Origin: DATJKD01 sp963728295
GTDB taxonomy: Bacteria > Pseudomonadota > Gammaproteobacteria > Steroidobacterales > Steroidobacteraceae
Assembly: GCA_963728295.1 (NCBI GenBank)
Contig: CAVSKB010000011.1
Span: forward strand, 1-64,000
DNA: 64,000 nt
Reading direction: 5' to 3'
Position 1 is the first letter of the stretch. Each line of letters begins with the position of its first letter. The notes beneath the pieces are model-generated. The model worked only from the letters and a program-made list of their open reading frames with translations. It was not told the DNA's origin and made no database searches. This document shows positions 28,142 to 36,631 of this stretch, piece by piece. The position numbers and the translations under genes were made by a program.

Positions 28142-29440
28142 ATGACGACCGAATCATACGTTCATGTGGACTTCGGGCACCCCCATTTCCTCGTCGACAA
28201 GCGGGCATTCATGGACCAGGAGGTGTTCGACCGCGAGCGCCGCTACATCTTCAGCCGCGCCTGGCTCTATGTGGGGCATGACTCGGAGATCCGCGAACCT
28301 GGCGCTTACCTCACGCGAGACGTTGGGCAGAACGCACTGCTCTTCAATCGTGATCGCGATGGCGTAGTGCACGCGTTCCACAATGTTTGCACACACCGCG
28401 GGACGGTACTTGCGATGGAGAAGTGTGGAAAGGCAAAGTCGTTCACGTGCCCCTACCACGGTTGGACCTTCGGAGCGAACGGAACGCTGCTCGATCAAAA
28501 CGCAAAGACAGGTTACCCACCGAGGTTTAATGCAGAGGGTACTTACAACCTGCGGCAAGTGCCGCGCCTCGAGCGATACCGCGGCTTCTGGTTCATGAAC
28601 ATGAACCCCAAGGCCGTCGCGCTCGAGAAGTATCTCGCGGGGACGAAGGAGTGGATCGATCTGATCATCGATCAGTCCGATGCAGGAATCGAGGTGACCT
28701 CGGGTGAGCAGGAGTTCATCGTCAACTGCAACTGGAAGCTCATCTCCGAGAACCAGATCGATTCGTATCACGGTATCTCGCTGCACTCGAGCTATTTTCG
28801 TTACGCGATGAAGCGCAGCGGCGAGACGCCCCAGCAGCAGGCCGAGCAGTACAAGGGGCAATCCTGGGGGCTCGGAAATGGGCACGGCGCGTTCGAAGTC
28901 GGCGTGCGCCCCGGGCGGCCAGTCGCCGATTGGGTGCCGGCGTTTGGTGCGGAAACAAAGCCGATCATTGATGCAAACAAGGAGCGGCTAATTGCCAAGT
29001 ACGGCATCGAGCGCGGGACGCGGATGACGACGCGCACACGCAACATGCTGATCTTCCCCAACACGATTCTGAACGATGTGATGTCCGTGTCGATTCGCAC
29101 GGCATGGCCCGAGACTCCGACGAAGACCCGCGCCAGCATCTGGAATCTCGCGCCGGTGGACGAGCACCCCGCAGTGCGCAAGATCCGGTTGCAGAACCAT
29201 CTGACCTTCGTCGGCCCGGGCGGCTTTGCGCATCCGGACGACTACGAGATCTTCGATCGCATTTCAATCGGAAACCGCATGTCGCCGCCGACAGCGCATG
29301 ACTACTCCAAGGGCATGGTCTCGGGGGTCGCGGACGATCTGCTTACCGCGACGGGCGACCATGCGGACGAGACGCAGCAGCGCGCGTGGTGGACGCAATG
29401 GGATCGCGTGCTTCGCGGAGCCGAAATTCTGGAGGCCTGA
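28142..29440 (+). CDS. Aromatic ring-hydroxylating dioxygenase, alpha subunit
   Basis: 432 residues from the ATG at 28142 with a GGAG box; the frame is open further upstream without support. The Rieske 2Fe-2S site is CTHRGTVLAMEKCGKAKSF followed by TCPYHGW (Cys, His, Cys, His). The mononuclear iron site is ENQIDSYHGISLHSSYF, with the bridging Asp and two His. It should cis-dihydroxylate an aromatic or related ring together with the beta subunit 4 bp downstream. No ferredoxin or reductase gene is seen in the window, so electrons must come from elsewhere. The 27728-28141 gap upstream shows no other gene. Confidence 0.92.
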   Translation: MTTESYVHVDFGHPHFLVDKRAFMDQEVFDRERRYIFSRAWLYVGHDSEIREPGAYLTRDVGQNALLFNRDRDGVVHAFHNVCTHRGTVLAMEKCGKAKSFTCPYHGWTFGANGTLLDQNAKTGYPPRFNAEGTYNLRQVPRLERYRGFWFMNMNPKAVALEKYLAGTKEWIDLIIDQSDAGIEVTSGEQEFIVNCNWKLISENQIDSYHGISLHSSYFRYAMKRSGETPQQQAEQYKGQSWGLGNGHGAFEVGVRPGRPVADWVPAFGAETKPIIDANKERLIAKYGIERGTRMTTRTRNMLIFPNTILNDVMSVSIRTAWPETPTKTRASIWNLAPVDEHPAVRKIRLQNHLTFVGPGGFAHPDDYEIFDRISIGNRMSPPTAHDYSKGMVSGVADDLLTATGDHADETQQRAWWTQWDRVLRGAEILEA

Positions 29441-29444
29441 AGAC

Positions 29445-29933
29445 ATGACCGACGCGACTGCGGCCGTGGAGAAGTTTCTCTTCGAGGAAGCCGAGCTCCT
29501 CGACAACTGGAAGCTGGACCAATGGAAGGCACTGATGACGGAGGATGCGCATTACTCCGTCCCGCCGATCGGCGTTCCAGGAGCTGAGGCGCTCTCGAGC
29601 GACACGACGCTGTTCGTGACAGCCGACGATCGCGAGGCCCTTGACGCCAGGGTCGAGCGGCTGACCGGCAAGGCGGCGTGGTGCGAGAGTCCGCGCTCCA
29701 ACCTGCGGCGCATGGTCAGCAACGTGCGCGTGCTGGAGGAGAACGGCGACGAAGTGAGCGTCGCTGCGAATTTCTGCGTCTATCGAGTTCGGCGGGCGGA
29801 CATTACGACGTACATCGGACAGTACCGCTACGTGCTGAAGCGTGCCGGCGAGTCGTTCAGGATCAAGCGAAAGACAGTGCTGCTCGATCTCGACGTGCTG
29901 CGCGGGCAGGGCGGGCTCGGCATCATCCTGTAA
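29445..29933 (+). CDS. Aromatic ring-hydroxylating dioxygenase, beta subunit
   Basis: 162 residues, SnoaL/NTF2-like fold typical of the small structural subunit: VEKFLFEEAELLDNWKLDQW, LMTEDAHYSVPP, RLTGKAAWCESPRSNLRRMV, VAANFCVYRVRR and a FRIKRKTVLLDLD C-terminus. It starts 4 bp after the alpha stop, giving translational coupling and an alpha3beta3-type enzyme. The substrate cannot be predicted from this subunit. Confidence 0.9.
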   Translation: MTDATAAVEKFLFEEAELLDNWKLDQWKALMTEDAHYSVPPIGVPGAEALSSDTTLFVTADDREALDARVERLTGKAAWCESPRSNLRRMVSNVRVLEENGDEVSVAANFCVYRVRRADITTYIGQYRYVLKRAGESFRIKRKTVLLDLDVLRGQGGLGIIL

Positions 29934-29987
29934 GTTCGGTATGAGCAATGAACCAACGACGCCGAGCTTTCCTGGTAACTCGCGGAT

Positions 29988-30867
29988 ATGAGTGTGACCT
30001 CCGGAAAAACCGCCGCGCTGGGGCGCATAGGTATCTGGGCGAGTGAACTGAGAACCGCGGCACCGGACGGCGCTGCTCAGGCGGCGCAGGAGCTGGAGGC
30101 CTTGGGCTTCGGGGCGCTCTGGGTACCCGGTGGCATCGAGGGCAACTTGCTGGAACGCATGAGCCATCTGCTGGCGGCAACCTCAACCGTGACGCTCGCC
30201 ACCGGGATCCTCAACATCTGGAAGGACCGGGCCGCGGATGTGGGCTCGTGGTTTAACAGACTTCCCTCTCGCGATCAGGCGCGAGTCTTTCTTGGCTTTG
30301 GAGTGAGCCACGGTCCGGTCATCGGAGCGGACTACAGCCGACCGATCGCCACCATGGCCGCGTATCTGGATGGTCTGGATGCGGCCGATCTGCCAATCCA
30401 CGCCCGATGTCTGGCGGCGCTGGGGCCCAAGATGCTTGAGCTTGCGCGCGACCGAACGGCCGGTGCGCATCCCTATCTGACTACTCCGGAACACACCGCG
30501 AAAGCGCGGGCGACGCTGGGCATCACTGCCGTCTTGGCGCCCGAGCAAGGCGTCATCCTGGAGACGGATCCTCAGGCCGCGCGAGCGACAGCGGCGACCG
30601 CACTGAAAATCTATCTGACCCTACCCAACTACGTGAACAACTGGCGCAGGCTTGGATTCAGCGACGCGGATTTCGCCGGGCCAAGCGACCGGCTCCTCGA
30701 CGCCCTGTACGCCTGGGGCGACATGAGCGCGATCAAAGCGCGGGTAGACGCTCACCTCGCGGCGGGCGCCAACCACGTTTGCCTGCAGGTAATTGGCACT
30801 GGCGCGGCGCGCGACTGCCTGCCCGTGGCGGCGTGGCGTACCCTTGCTGCGGCCCTTCGGGTTCTAA
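29988..30867 (+). CDS. LLM-class F420-dependent oxidoreductase, probable C-terminal frameshift
   Basis: The protein has a luciferase-like TIM-barrel sequence: GRIGIWASELRTAAPDGA, ALGFGALWVPGG, TLATGILNIW, FLGFGVSHGPVIG, and LAAGANHVCLQVIGTG near the end. It probably uses a flavin or F420 cofactor. As written, the frame runs on to 31049 and overlaps the SDR by 150 bases with a nonsense-like basic tail. If one G is removed from the GGG at 30859-30861 the protein ends at the TAA at 30865, 30 bp before the SDR, at normal family length (about 290). I annotate that end. Likely an operon with the dioxygenase and SDR. Confidence 0.8.
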
Positions 30868-30897
30868 AGGTTGTATGTGCCTCCTGGAGGATGGAAC

Positions 30898-31635
30898 ATG
30901 GCAGGCATCGACGGGAAAGTGATCGCGATTACTGGCGCGAGCAGTGGCATCGGCCGCGCGGCGGCCCTTCTGTTGGCCGGACGAGGCGCAACCGTCGTGC
31001 TCGGAGCGCGAAGGATCGACGAACTGGAAGCCGTGGTGCGCGATATTGAGCGCGCCGGGGGTGTCGCGAGTCACCGACGCACCGACGTGGCGAGGCGCGA
31101 GGACGTCGCCGCGCTCACGGCCTTGGCCAGCGATCGTCATGGCAAGCTCGACGTCTTGATCAGCAACGCCGGCATCGGTCCCATCTCTAAGCTCGACCAG
31201 CTACGCGTTGAAGACTGGGAAGCGATGGTCGACATCAACGTCAAGGGTCTGCTGTACGGCATCGCGGCCGCGCTTCCCATTTTTCGTCGGCAAGGTTTTG
31301 GTCACTTCGTCAACACGATCTCGACCGCTGGCATCCAGATCAGCCCGACGATGGCAGTCTATGCCGCCACCAAGAATGCCGTGCGCACCCTGAGCGAGGG
31401 TCTGCGGCTCGAGTCTGATGGAAAGTACCGGGTGACCGGTATATCGCCGGGATTCGTCGGGACCAACTTCGCCGAATCGATGACTGATCCCGGAGTGAGG
31501 GCGGGAATTCAGAAGCAGATGGACGAGATTGCGCTGGAGCCAGAGGCGATCGCCCGCGCGATGGCGTTCGCGATCGAGCAGCCCGACGATGTCGATGTCG
31601 GTGACATCGTCGTCCGACCCACTGTCCAGGGCTGA
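30898..31635 (+). CDS. SDR family oxidoreductase
   Basis: 245 residues after a GGAGG box. Classical short-chain dehydrogenase motifs: the cofactor loop AITGASSGIGRAAALLL, NAG in LDVLISNAGIGP, catalytic Ser in NTISTAGIQIS, and YAATKNA for the catalytic Tyr and Lys. The basic ARRIDE after the second strand suggests NADPH. It may oxidise the diol product of the dioxygenase upstream, or an unrelated alcohol; the former is inferred from the operon only. Confidence 0.9.
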   Translation: MAGIDGKVIAITGASSGIGRAAALLLAGRGATVVLGARRIDELEAVVRDIERAGGVASHRRTDVARREDVAALTALASDRHGKLDVLISNAGIGPISKLDQLRVEDWEAMVDINVKGLLYGIAAALPIFRRQGFGHFVNTISTAGIQISPTMAVYAATKNAVRTLSEGLRLESDGKYRVTGISPGFVGTNFAESMTDPGVRAGIQKQMDEIALEPEAIARAMAFAIEQPDDVDVGDIVVRPTVQG

Positions 31636-31686
31636 ACTGCCGACAGCAATCGATCGTTCATGGGCGGAAAGGAACGGGCTCGAGAC

Positions 31687-31968
31687 TTACTTGGTGGATT
31701 TTCGGCGGGAAGGTGCTCTTAGTCCAATGGCCGCCAGGCGCGCCGTCTCGTGCTTGTTGTGCAATTCCAGAAGGGTCTCGCGCTCCGCCTTATCTGGGCG
31801 TGCCTGAGTCCACAAACGTTTGTTGAGCCCATATCGTCGCATGTAGTCCATGTACACCGCGGTCTCCTCCTCCGTGAGGCCAACTAGCACTTCCCGCCCG
31901 GCTTCGTTCAGGACGATCGCGCTGTCCCGTGACCGGATTTCGCGCTCTGCATCGGTGAAAACAAACAT
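31687..31968 (-). CDS. Conserved hypothetical protein, paralogue A
   Basis: 93 residues: FTDAEREIRSRDSAIVLNEA, GREVLVGLTEEETAVYMDYM, then a helix with KAERETLLELHNKHETARLA. It shares this layout with the gene at 32240 (FTDAER, GREVLVGLTExET, KHExAR, AIG), so the two are paralogues facing opposite ways 270 bp apart. Cytoplasmic and helical. Function unknown. The gap to 32240 contains only promoter-sized sequence. Confidence 0.7.
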   Translation of the reverse strand: MFVFTDAEREIRSRDSAIVLNEAGREVLVGLTEEETAVYMDYMRRYGLNKRLWTQARPDKAERETLLELHNKHETARLAAIGLRAPSRRKSTK

Positions 31969-32239
31969 TTGTAAACCCTTCAGCCCGCACTTCAGTAGGC
32001 GGATCTAGCTCGTTCCAGGCGGCTGGCTGCTTTCAGGCCGGTCAGGCGCTCGACAGTCTGGGAAAACAGATCAAACTGGACCGCCAATGTGGGCATTACA
32101 TGATTGAAATACTGTGAAGCAGTCCCCTGATAACTCGTTGCGCGGGTGATGTGATGCACCTCGCAGTTGCCAAGCGCCCTGGCCCTGGACTGATGGGCAT
32201 ATAGGTGGCGACGTGGCGTTAACCCTTGGAAGCATTGCG

Positions 32240-32500
32240 ATGTGTGATTTCACCGATGCCGAACGCAAGTCTCTGACAGCTACGCGTTCCCTCACCCGAG
32301 ACGAACAGGGACGCGAGGTTCTGGTTGGTCTTACCGAGAGGGAGACCATCCGTTACATGGGCTATGTGCGAAGAGGCGGAAGCCGCCTTAAGGCAGAGCG
32401 AGAGATGCACAAGCAATTGGATGAGAAGCACGAGTACGCGCGTATCGAGGCGATCGGAATCGAGCACACCCTTGAGATGCGCAATCCGCCCTGGGCGTAG
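32240..32500 (+). CDS. Conserved hypothetical protein, paralogue B
   Basis: 86 residues from the ATG at 32240 with a GGAAG box; an upstream GTG at 32213 is less likely. MCDFTDAERKSLTATRSLTR, QGREVLVGLTERETIRYMGY, LDEKHEYARIEAIGIE. Same family as the 31687 gene. Conservation of the GREVLVGLT block between the copies argues that both are real proteins. Function unknown. Confidence 0.7.
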   Translation: MCDFTDAERKSLTATRSLTRDEQGREVLVGLTERETIRYMGYVRRGGSRLKAEREMHKQLDEKHEYARIEAIGIEHTLEMRNPPWA

Positions 32501-32524
32501 CAGCTCAGGGAAGCAGGAAGTCAG

Positions 32525-32797
32525 TCACCAGGTTGAGTTCTTAAGTTCCTTCAGAAGCCAGTCTCGATAGGAGACGAACTTCTCCTGGGCCGCCTCAATG
32601 TGGCGGAGTAAGTCCTGGGTGGCCGTGGTATCGGATCCGCCGCGGGCACGTGCATCGATGGTCTCCCGTAGGCGGCCGATATACCGCCCGCCGGTATCGA
32701 CATACCGCTCAGCGACTTCCAAGTGAGCGAGAACTACACCGCGATCCACAGCAGATATCACCTTCCATCGTCCGATGGGCGGCTTTATACAGCGCAC
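32525..32797 (-). CDS. Small helical hypothetical protein
   Basis: 90 residues, helical: LAHLEVAERYVDTGGRYIGR, LRETIDARARGGSDTTATQD, LLRHIEAAQEKFVSYRDWLL. The order AExxV, G, xI, R, GxDT, LLxxxE, RDxL parallels the frameshifted protein at 1456-1729, so they look like two members of one small family. Its true start may be internal, since the first 15 residues are less typical. Convergent with paralogue B, with a 24 bp gap. Confidence 0.6.
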   Translation of the reverse strand: MRCIKPPIGRWKVISAVDRGVVLAHLEVAERYVDTGGRYIGRLRETIDARARGGSDTTATQDLLRHIEAAQEKFVSYRDWLLKELKNSTW

Positions 32798-32911
32798 CCG
32801 AGCGACGGCCTGCCTAATCGCTCACATTCCCGCAGTCTGCGTCATCGCCAGAGAACAGAGGCGATCGCGTCGGGAGCGACCCGGATCTGGTGCGCACAGA
32901 TAGCAGCGCCG

Positions 32912-33205
32912 CTACGCGTAGTCACTCTCGCGCCGCCCACGCCGCTTGCGCCGCTCGGCGCCTTGGTGGGCGACAGCATGCTCGACGCGACGGGGGAACT
33001 TCCGACGCCGATCGTCGAAGTGCCGATAGATGCACTTGCACGTCGCAGGGCGATCACAGGTTTTAAGCGGCAGCAGCGGGACGTCCGCCGCCAGTAAGCG
33101 CACGTTCATGAGCGATCGTGCGGCGTCGCACGCATCGGCCGCGGCGATGACCTCGGCGCCGCGGTACTTCAGTACGGGCCTGTATTCAACCATTACAACA
33201 GTCAC
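32912..33205 (-). CDS. Conserved hypothetical protein with a Cys-rich YRHFDDRR motif
   Basis: 97 residues; an alternative ATG lies 12 bases in. The N-terminus MVEYRPVLKYRG leads to ADVPLLPLKTCDRPATCKCI, then YRHFDDRRRKFPRRVEH and a basic end RRKRRGRRESDYA. The pattern PLP.CxxPxxCxCxYxHFDDRR resembles a small conserved proteobacterial family that I know only as hypothetical. The cysteines could bind a metal (inference). Confidence 0.6.
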   Translation of the reverse strand: MTVVMVEYRPVLKYRGAEVIAAADACDAARSLMNVRLLAADVPLLPLKTCDRPATCKCIYRHFDDRRRKFPRRVEHAVAHQGAERRKRRGRRESDYA

Positions 33206-33314
33206 CTCGTCGAAAGGTGCACTGGTCGCGCGTCTATTCGATCTTCACCCCCGATGCGCGCAGGGTTGCCGCTCGTGCAGCGCGCAGAAGGTGTCGAGTG
33301 TGACACCGGCGAGT

Positions 33315-33494
33315 CTACCTTCCGTTCAGCTTCTTCAGCCTCTTCAGCTTCTTCAGCTTCTTTGGCTGGGGCGGCCCCTTTTCTGATCCTGACTTGGCCA
33401 CCGCCGAGGTTGCCTGAAGAGTCAGCACCATAGGTGCGACATAGGCTGCTTTCTTGAGAAGCACTCGCCGGGTCGCGTCATGCGTCATCGTCAT
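33315..33494 (-). CDS. Small protein with a hydrophobic segment and LKK-repeat tail
   Basis: 59 residues, found by reading the strand directly. RRVLLKKAAYVAPMVLTLQA is followed by TSAVAKSGSEKGPPQPKK and a tail of K/L/R repeats (LKKLKRLKKLNGR). A GGAGGA box precedes two in-frame ATGs (33494 and 33488); spacing favours the second. The N-terminal part resembles a family of very short proteins with an LLKKAAYVAPVxLTL core. The tail is encoded by an imperfect 9-base tandem repeat. Predicted cationic and amphipathic; function unknown. Confidence 0.6.
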   Translation of the reverse strand: MTMTHDATRRVLLKKAAYVAPMVLTLQATSAVAKSGSEKGPPQPKKLKKLKRLKKLNGR

Positions 33495-33738
33495 CCGTCC
33501 TCCGTGGCCCGCATTCGAAGCTAGTCGTATTTGGTCCGCTAGTCTGATGGGCCTCAGTCATAGAGTGAGCCCATGCCAAACAGGGATCTGTAGGAAAAAT
33601 CCGCGGGGTGATGGTCGAATCGGCATCCCGCGAATATGGCGACTGTCGCGGCAAACGATCGACGTGCTTATGTAACGTTGGCACCGCCGCGAGGTAATGG
33701 CGCAGCCGCAGCGTGGTTTTGCAGCGGCGGCCAACGCC

Positions 33739-34032
33739 TCACTCGATGATCGGCAACTTGGCGACGAACTCGGTAGGAAGAGATCGACCCCGTTTGATTG
33801 CGTCGATCATGCTCTTGGCAACCGCGGTATCGATCCGTAGCCGGACGTGGTTGCCTGGAACTTTCCTGAATTCCCCGCTTGGAGCTTGCGCGTGGTACCG
33901 CATGGCCCACGGGAAGAGAGAACCATCTTCCGGCTCGAGCGCGGCAACGACTGTCAACAGACGGCCGCCGTTGACCGCTGTGCGAAACGCAATGTACTCC
34001 GGGTACGCCGCTGCTGACTTTGTGTCAGGCAT
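33739..34032 (-). CDS. Hypothetical protein
   Basis: 97 residues: YPEYIAFRTAVNGGRLLTVV, GSLFPWAMRYHAQAPSGEFR, KVPGNHVRLRIDTAVAKSMI, ending FVAKLPIIE. The composition is protein-like. The ATG is preceded by nine A residues and a GGGAG box. No family recognised. The 244 bp between this gene and the small protein at 33494 show nothing supportable. Confidence 0.55.
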   Translation of the reverse strand: MPDTKSAAAYPEYIAFRTAVNGGRLLTVVAALEPEDGSLFPWAMRYHAQAPSGEFRKVPGNHVRLRIDTAVAKSMIDAIKRGRSLPTEFVAKLPIIE

Positions 34033-34335
34033 TTTTTTTTATCGCTCCCAACCCTGAGGATAAGCATACATCCACACGCCGTCGCCGCAAAATGACACGA
34101 TGGCCGCGGCGACATGAACACTCGATCACCGCATTCGAAAGCGCAGATTATGGAATCTCCGGCGTTGCGGTTGGATCGAGCCTGCTATCGTTGGGTCTCG
34201 CCGGCGAACCCCCATGAAGAGGGTGCAAACATCAAAATCAGGATCCAAGGTTCTCGCATCTCGCTTGTTCTGGCGGCCTCGAGGCGCACATACCGGCACC
34301 GTGGCGCTTTTCGCGTCGTCAGCTATTTGTGGGCG

Positions 34336-34557
34336 ATGGCTACAGTCCGGCCGCTGCGCTTCCTCGGCGTGCTGCTTGTTCTGTACGCGATGGTGGGCTG
34401 GTACATATTCTCGCCTGCCGAGGTCCTTGCGGACGCGGTTCGAGTTCGGCTTTGGCTATTGCTTTCTGGCGTCGTCGCGTTGATCGTCGACGAGGTGTGC
34501 GAGCGGATAACGCAGGAAGCGCGCCAGGTGATGGACCGGAAAGGGCGCGAGCCCTAG
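34336..34557 (+). CDS. Small predicted membrane protein
   Basis: 73 residues from the ATG at 34336. Two hydrophobic segments: RFLGVLLVLYAMVGWYIFS and RLWLLLSGVVALIVDEVCER, then a basic helix. The frame is open upstream to 34114 but that part lacks protein character, so the start is uncertain. It ends overlapping the kup stop by 4 bases (convergent). No family recognised. The 34033-34335 gap shows nothing else. Confidence 0.45.
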   Translation: MATVRPLRFLGVLLVLYAMVGWYIFSPAEVLADAVRVRLWLLLSGVVALIVDEVCERITQEARQVMDRKGREP

Positions 34558-36440
34558 ATTGCCACTTGTCCGCCAACTTCCATGACACGCGAGGGTGGGA
34601 TTCCAAAACTGGATGCGGCGTACTCTGAGTTGCGCGCCAGGAATATGAATAGCTTCTTGCGCCAACGCATCATGCCCCGAGGGCCGCCGACGACGATATC
34701 GTCCCGGCCGAGAAAATAGACCGCGTCTTCGGTGGGAGCCGGAAGCCACTGCCGTGCTGTCCCCAGCAGTTTGGGAACTGCCGGAAATTCCATGTAGCCT
34801 GCGCGTGCTACGACACGGTACAGGCCTGGACCGAGGGTCTCGACCTTAACGCGCCCGCTGTCGGTCACGCGAGGCACCCGCTCCGTAACTAAAGAAAAGA
34901 TGATCGTGTGTTCATGCAGCACGTAGTTCAGCTTCAAATTGCGCACCAACGTGCGTGGAATGCCAACCGGGTTACTCGTGGGAAAAACCGCCACGCCTGG
35001 GACTCGCAGCGGCGGCTCTCGTTTGAGGTTGTCCAGAAAGCCCACCGCTTGTCGCTCTTCACGCCTGATTTGTTCGGTGACGATCACGCGGCCTCGCTCC
35101 CAGGTCTTCATCAAACCAAAGACTGCGAGTCCAAACAGGAGTGGAAACCACCCTCCAGTGGGCACCTTGCCCAAGTTCGAGATCACGAAAGCTGCGTCGA
35201 CCACGAGCACACCACAGAGTATGACGAACTGGGCCCGGGCAGGTCGCGTGGCCGCGCCCCACAGTAGGATCATGATCAGAACGGTATCGATGAGCATGGT
35301 GCAAGAGACGCCCACACCATAGGCATGAGCGATACGAGCCGAGGAGCCAAATCCCATAGCGAGACCGATGGTCGCAATGCAGATAAGCCAGTTCACCGAC
35401 GGCACATAGACCTGGCCGATGGTAGCGGCCGACGAATGCAGGATACGTACTCTTGGGATATAACCCAGGCGCTGGCATTGCTGGGTAATCGAAAATACGC
35501 CTGAAATGACCGCTTGGGAGGCGATGATGCTGGCGGCGGTAGCGAGTACCACCAACGGAATCAGTGCCCATTCAGGGGCAAGAAGATAGAAGGGGTTTGC
35601 GATCGCGTGCGGAGCAGTCAGTAAGAGTGCCCCTTGCCCGAAGTAGTTGAGCAAGAGGGACGGCCACACGAGCACGAACCAGGCGATAGCGATCGGCCGC
35701 CGACCGAAGTGCCCGAGATCCGAATACAGCGCTTCGCCGCCCGTCACCGTGAGGAACACCGCTCCGAAAACGGCAAACGCCACTACGGAATGTTCGGCAA
35801 AGAACGCGAAAGCATGATAGGGATTCACGGCCGCAAGGACACCCGGGTGCGCCACGATACTGCGAATGCCAAGGATCGCGAGCACGACAAACCACACCAA
35901 CATCATCGGCCCGAACAGGCGGCCAATCGCGCCAGTGCCACGACGTTGCAGAGTGAAGAGCCCCAGCAGCGCGATAATCGAGAGTGGAAGTACAGCACGT
36001 TCGAAGGCCGGGGCTGCGATGCTTACTCCCTCAAGGGCACCCAGCACCGTCACTGCCGGCGTGATTACGCCATCACCGTAAAAAAGTGCGCATCCGATGA
36101 GGCCGAGCGTCCCGATCGCCGTTGTACTGAGCATCGGCTGCTCGTTGAGTACCCGTGTGGTGAGCGCAAGCACGCCACCTTCGCCGTTGTTGTCCGCACG
36201 GAGGATGATCCCGACGTACTTGACGGAAATTATCAGCAGCAGGGACCAAAAAATGAGCGATAGGATGCCAAGGACACCGGGCGCATCGACAGTCACTCCC
36301 GCAGCATCGGAAAAACAAGCGCGCAACGCATAAAGGGGGCTCGTCCCGATGTCGCCGAATACGACGCCCGTTGCCGCCAGTGGGAGTGCCAGTTTGGATG
36401 AGGCTGGAGCGCCCTGGCTCGGCGACGATTTGGCCTGCAT
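34554..36440 (-). CDS. kup: Kup-family potassium/proton symporter
   Basis: 628 residues, normal length for Kup. The signature is GVVFGDIGTSPLYALRACF at residues 27-45, then ADNNGEGGVLALTTRVL, GDGVITPAVTVLGALEGVSI and TGGEALYSDLGHFGRRPIAI. About twelve membrane segments to residue 450 are followed by the soluble C-terminal domain. It imports potassium with protons and works in acid or osmotic adaptation. It is divergent from the DUF1772 gene, with 190 bp of shared upstream sequence. Confidence 0.95.
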   Translation of the reverse strand: MQAKSSPSQGAPASSKLALPLAATGVVFGDIGTSPLYALRACFSDAAGVTVDAPGVLGILSLIFWSLLLIISVKYVGIILRADNNGEGGVLALTTRVLNEQPMLSTTAIGTLGLIGCALFYGDGVITPAVTVLGALEGVSIAAPAFERAVLPLSIIALLGLFTLQRRGTGAIGRLFGPMMLVWFVVLAILGIRSIVAHPGVLAAVNPYHAFAFFAEHSVVAFAVFGAVFLTVTGGEALYSDLGHFGRRPIAIAWFVLVWPSLLLNYFGQGALLLTAPHAIANPFYLLAPEWALIPLVVLATAASIIASQAVISGVFSITQQCQRLGYIPRVRILHSSAATIGQVYVPSVNWLICIATIGLAMGFGSSARIAHAYGVGVSCTMLIDTVLIMILLWGAATRPARAQFVILCGVLVVDAAFVISNLGKVPTGGWFPLLFGLAVFGLMKTWERGRVIVTEQIRREERQAVGFLDNLKREPPLRVPGVAVFPTSNPVGIPRTLVRNLKLNYVLHEHTIIFSLVTERVPRVTDSGRVKVETLGPGLYRVVARAGYMEFPAVPKLLGTARQWLPAPTEDAVYFLGRDDIVVGGPRGMMRWRKKLFIFLARNSEYAASSFGIPPSRVMEVGGQVAI

Positions 36441-36631
36441 CAGGGTTCGCGATGAGTGGGTGCCATTTGGGCACCATAGCGTAGCGCAAGACCGCTAAAG
36501 CGGCATGCGGGGCATTTTCAGGCATCTCTTCCGGGCCACCGGGTGGCCTGGTGCTGGGTATTCAGGGTAAGGCTTCAGCCTGTTCGTCCGTTCGATCGTC
36601 GATGGTATTGTGGTCCGCATAGGGGCAGACC

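Noticed and set aside
33320..33366. CRISPR-like or microsatellite repeat
   Set aside because: The 9-base tandem units are contiguous without spacers and encode the LKK tail of a small protein.
36512..36560. GC-rich hairpin between kup and the DUF1772 gene
   Set aside because: A short stem (GGCCAC/GTGGCC) without a T run, in a divergent promoter region; no function can be assigned.
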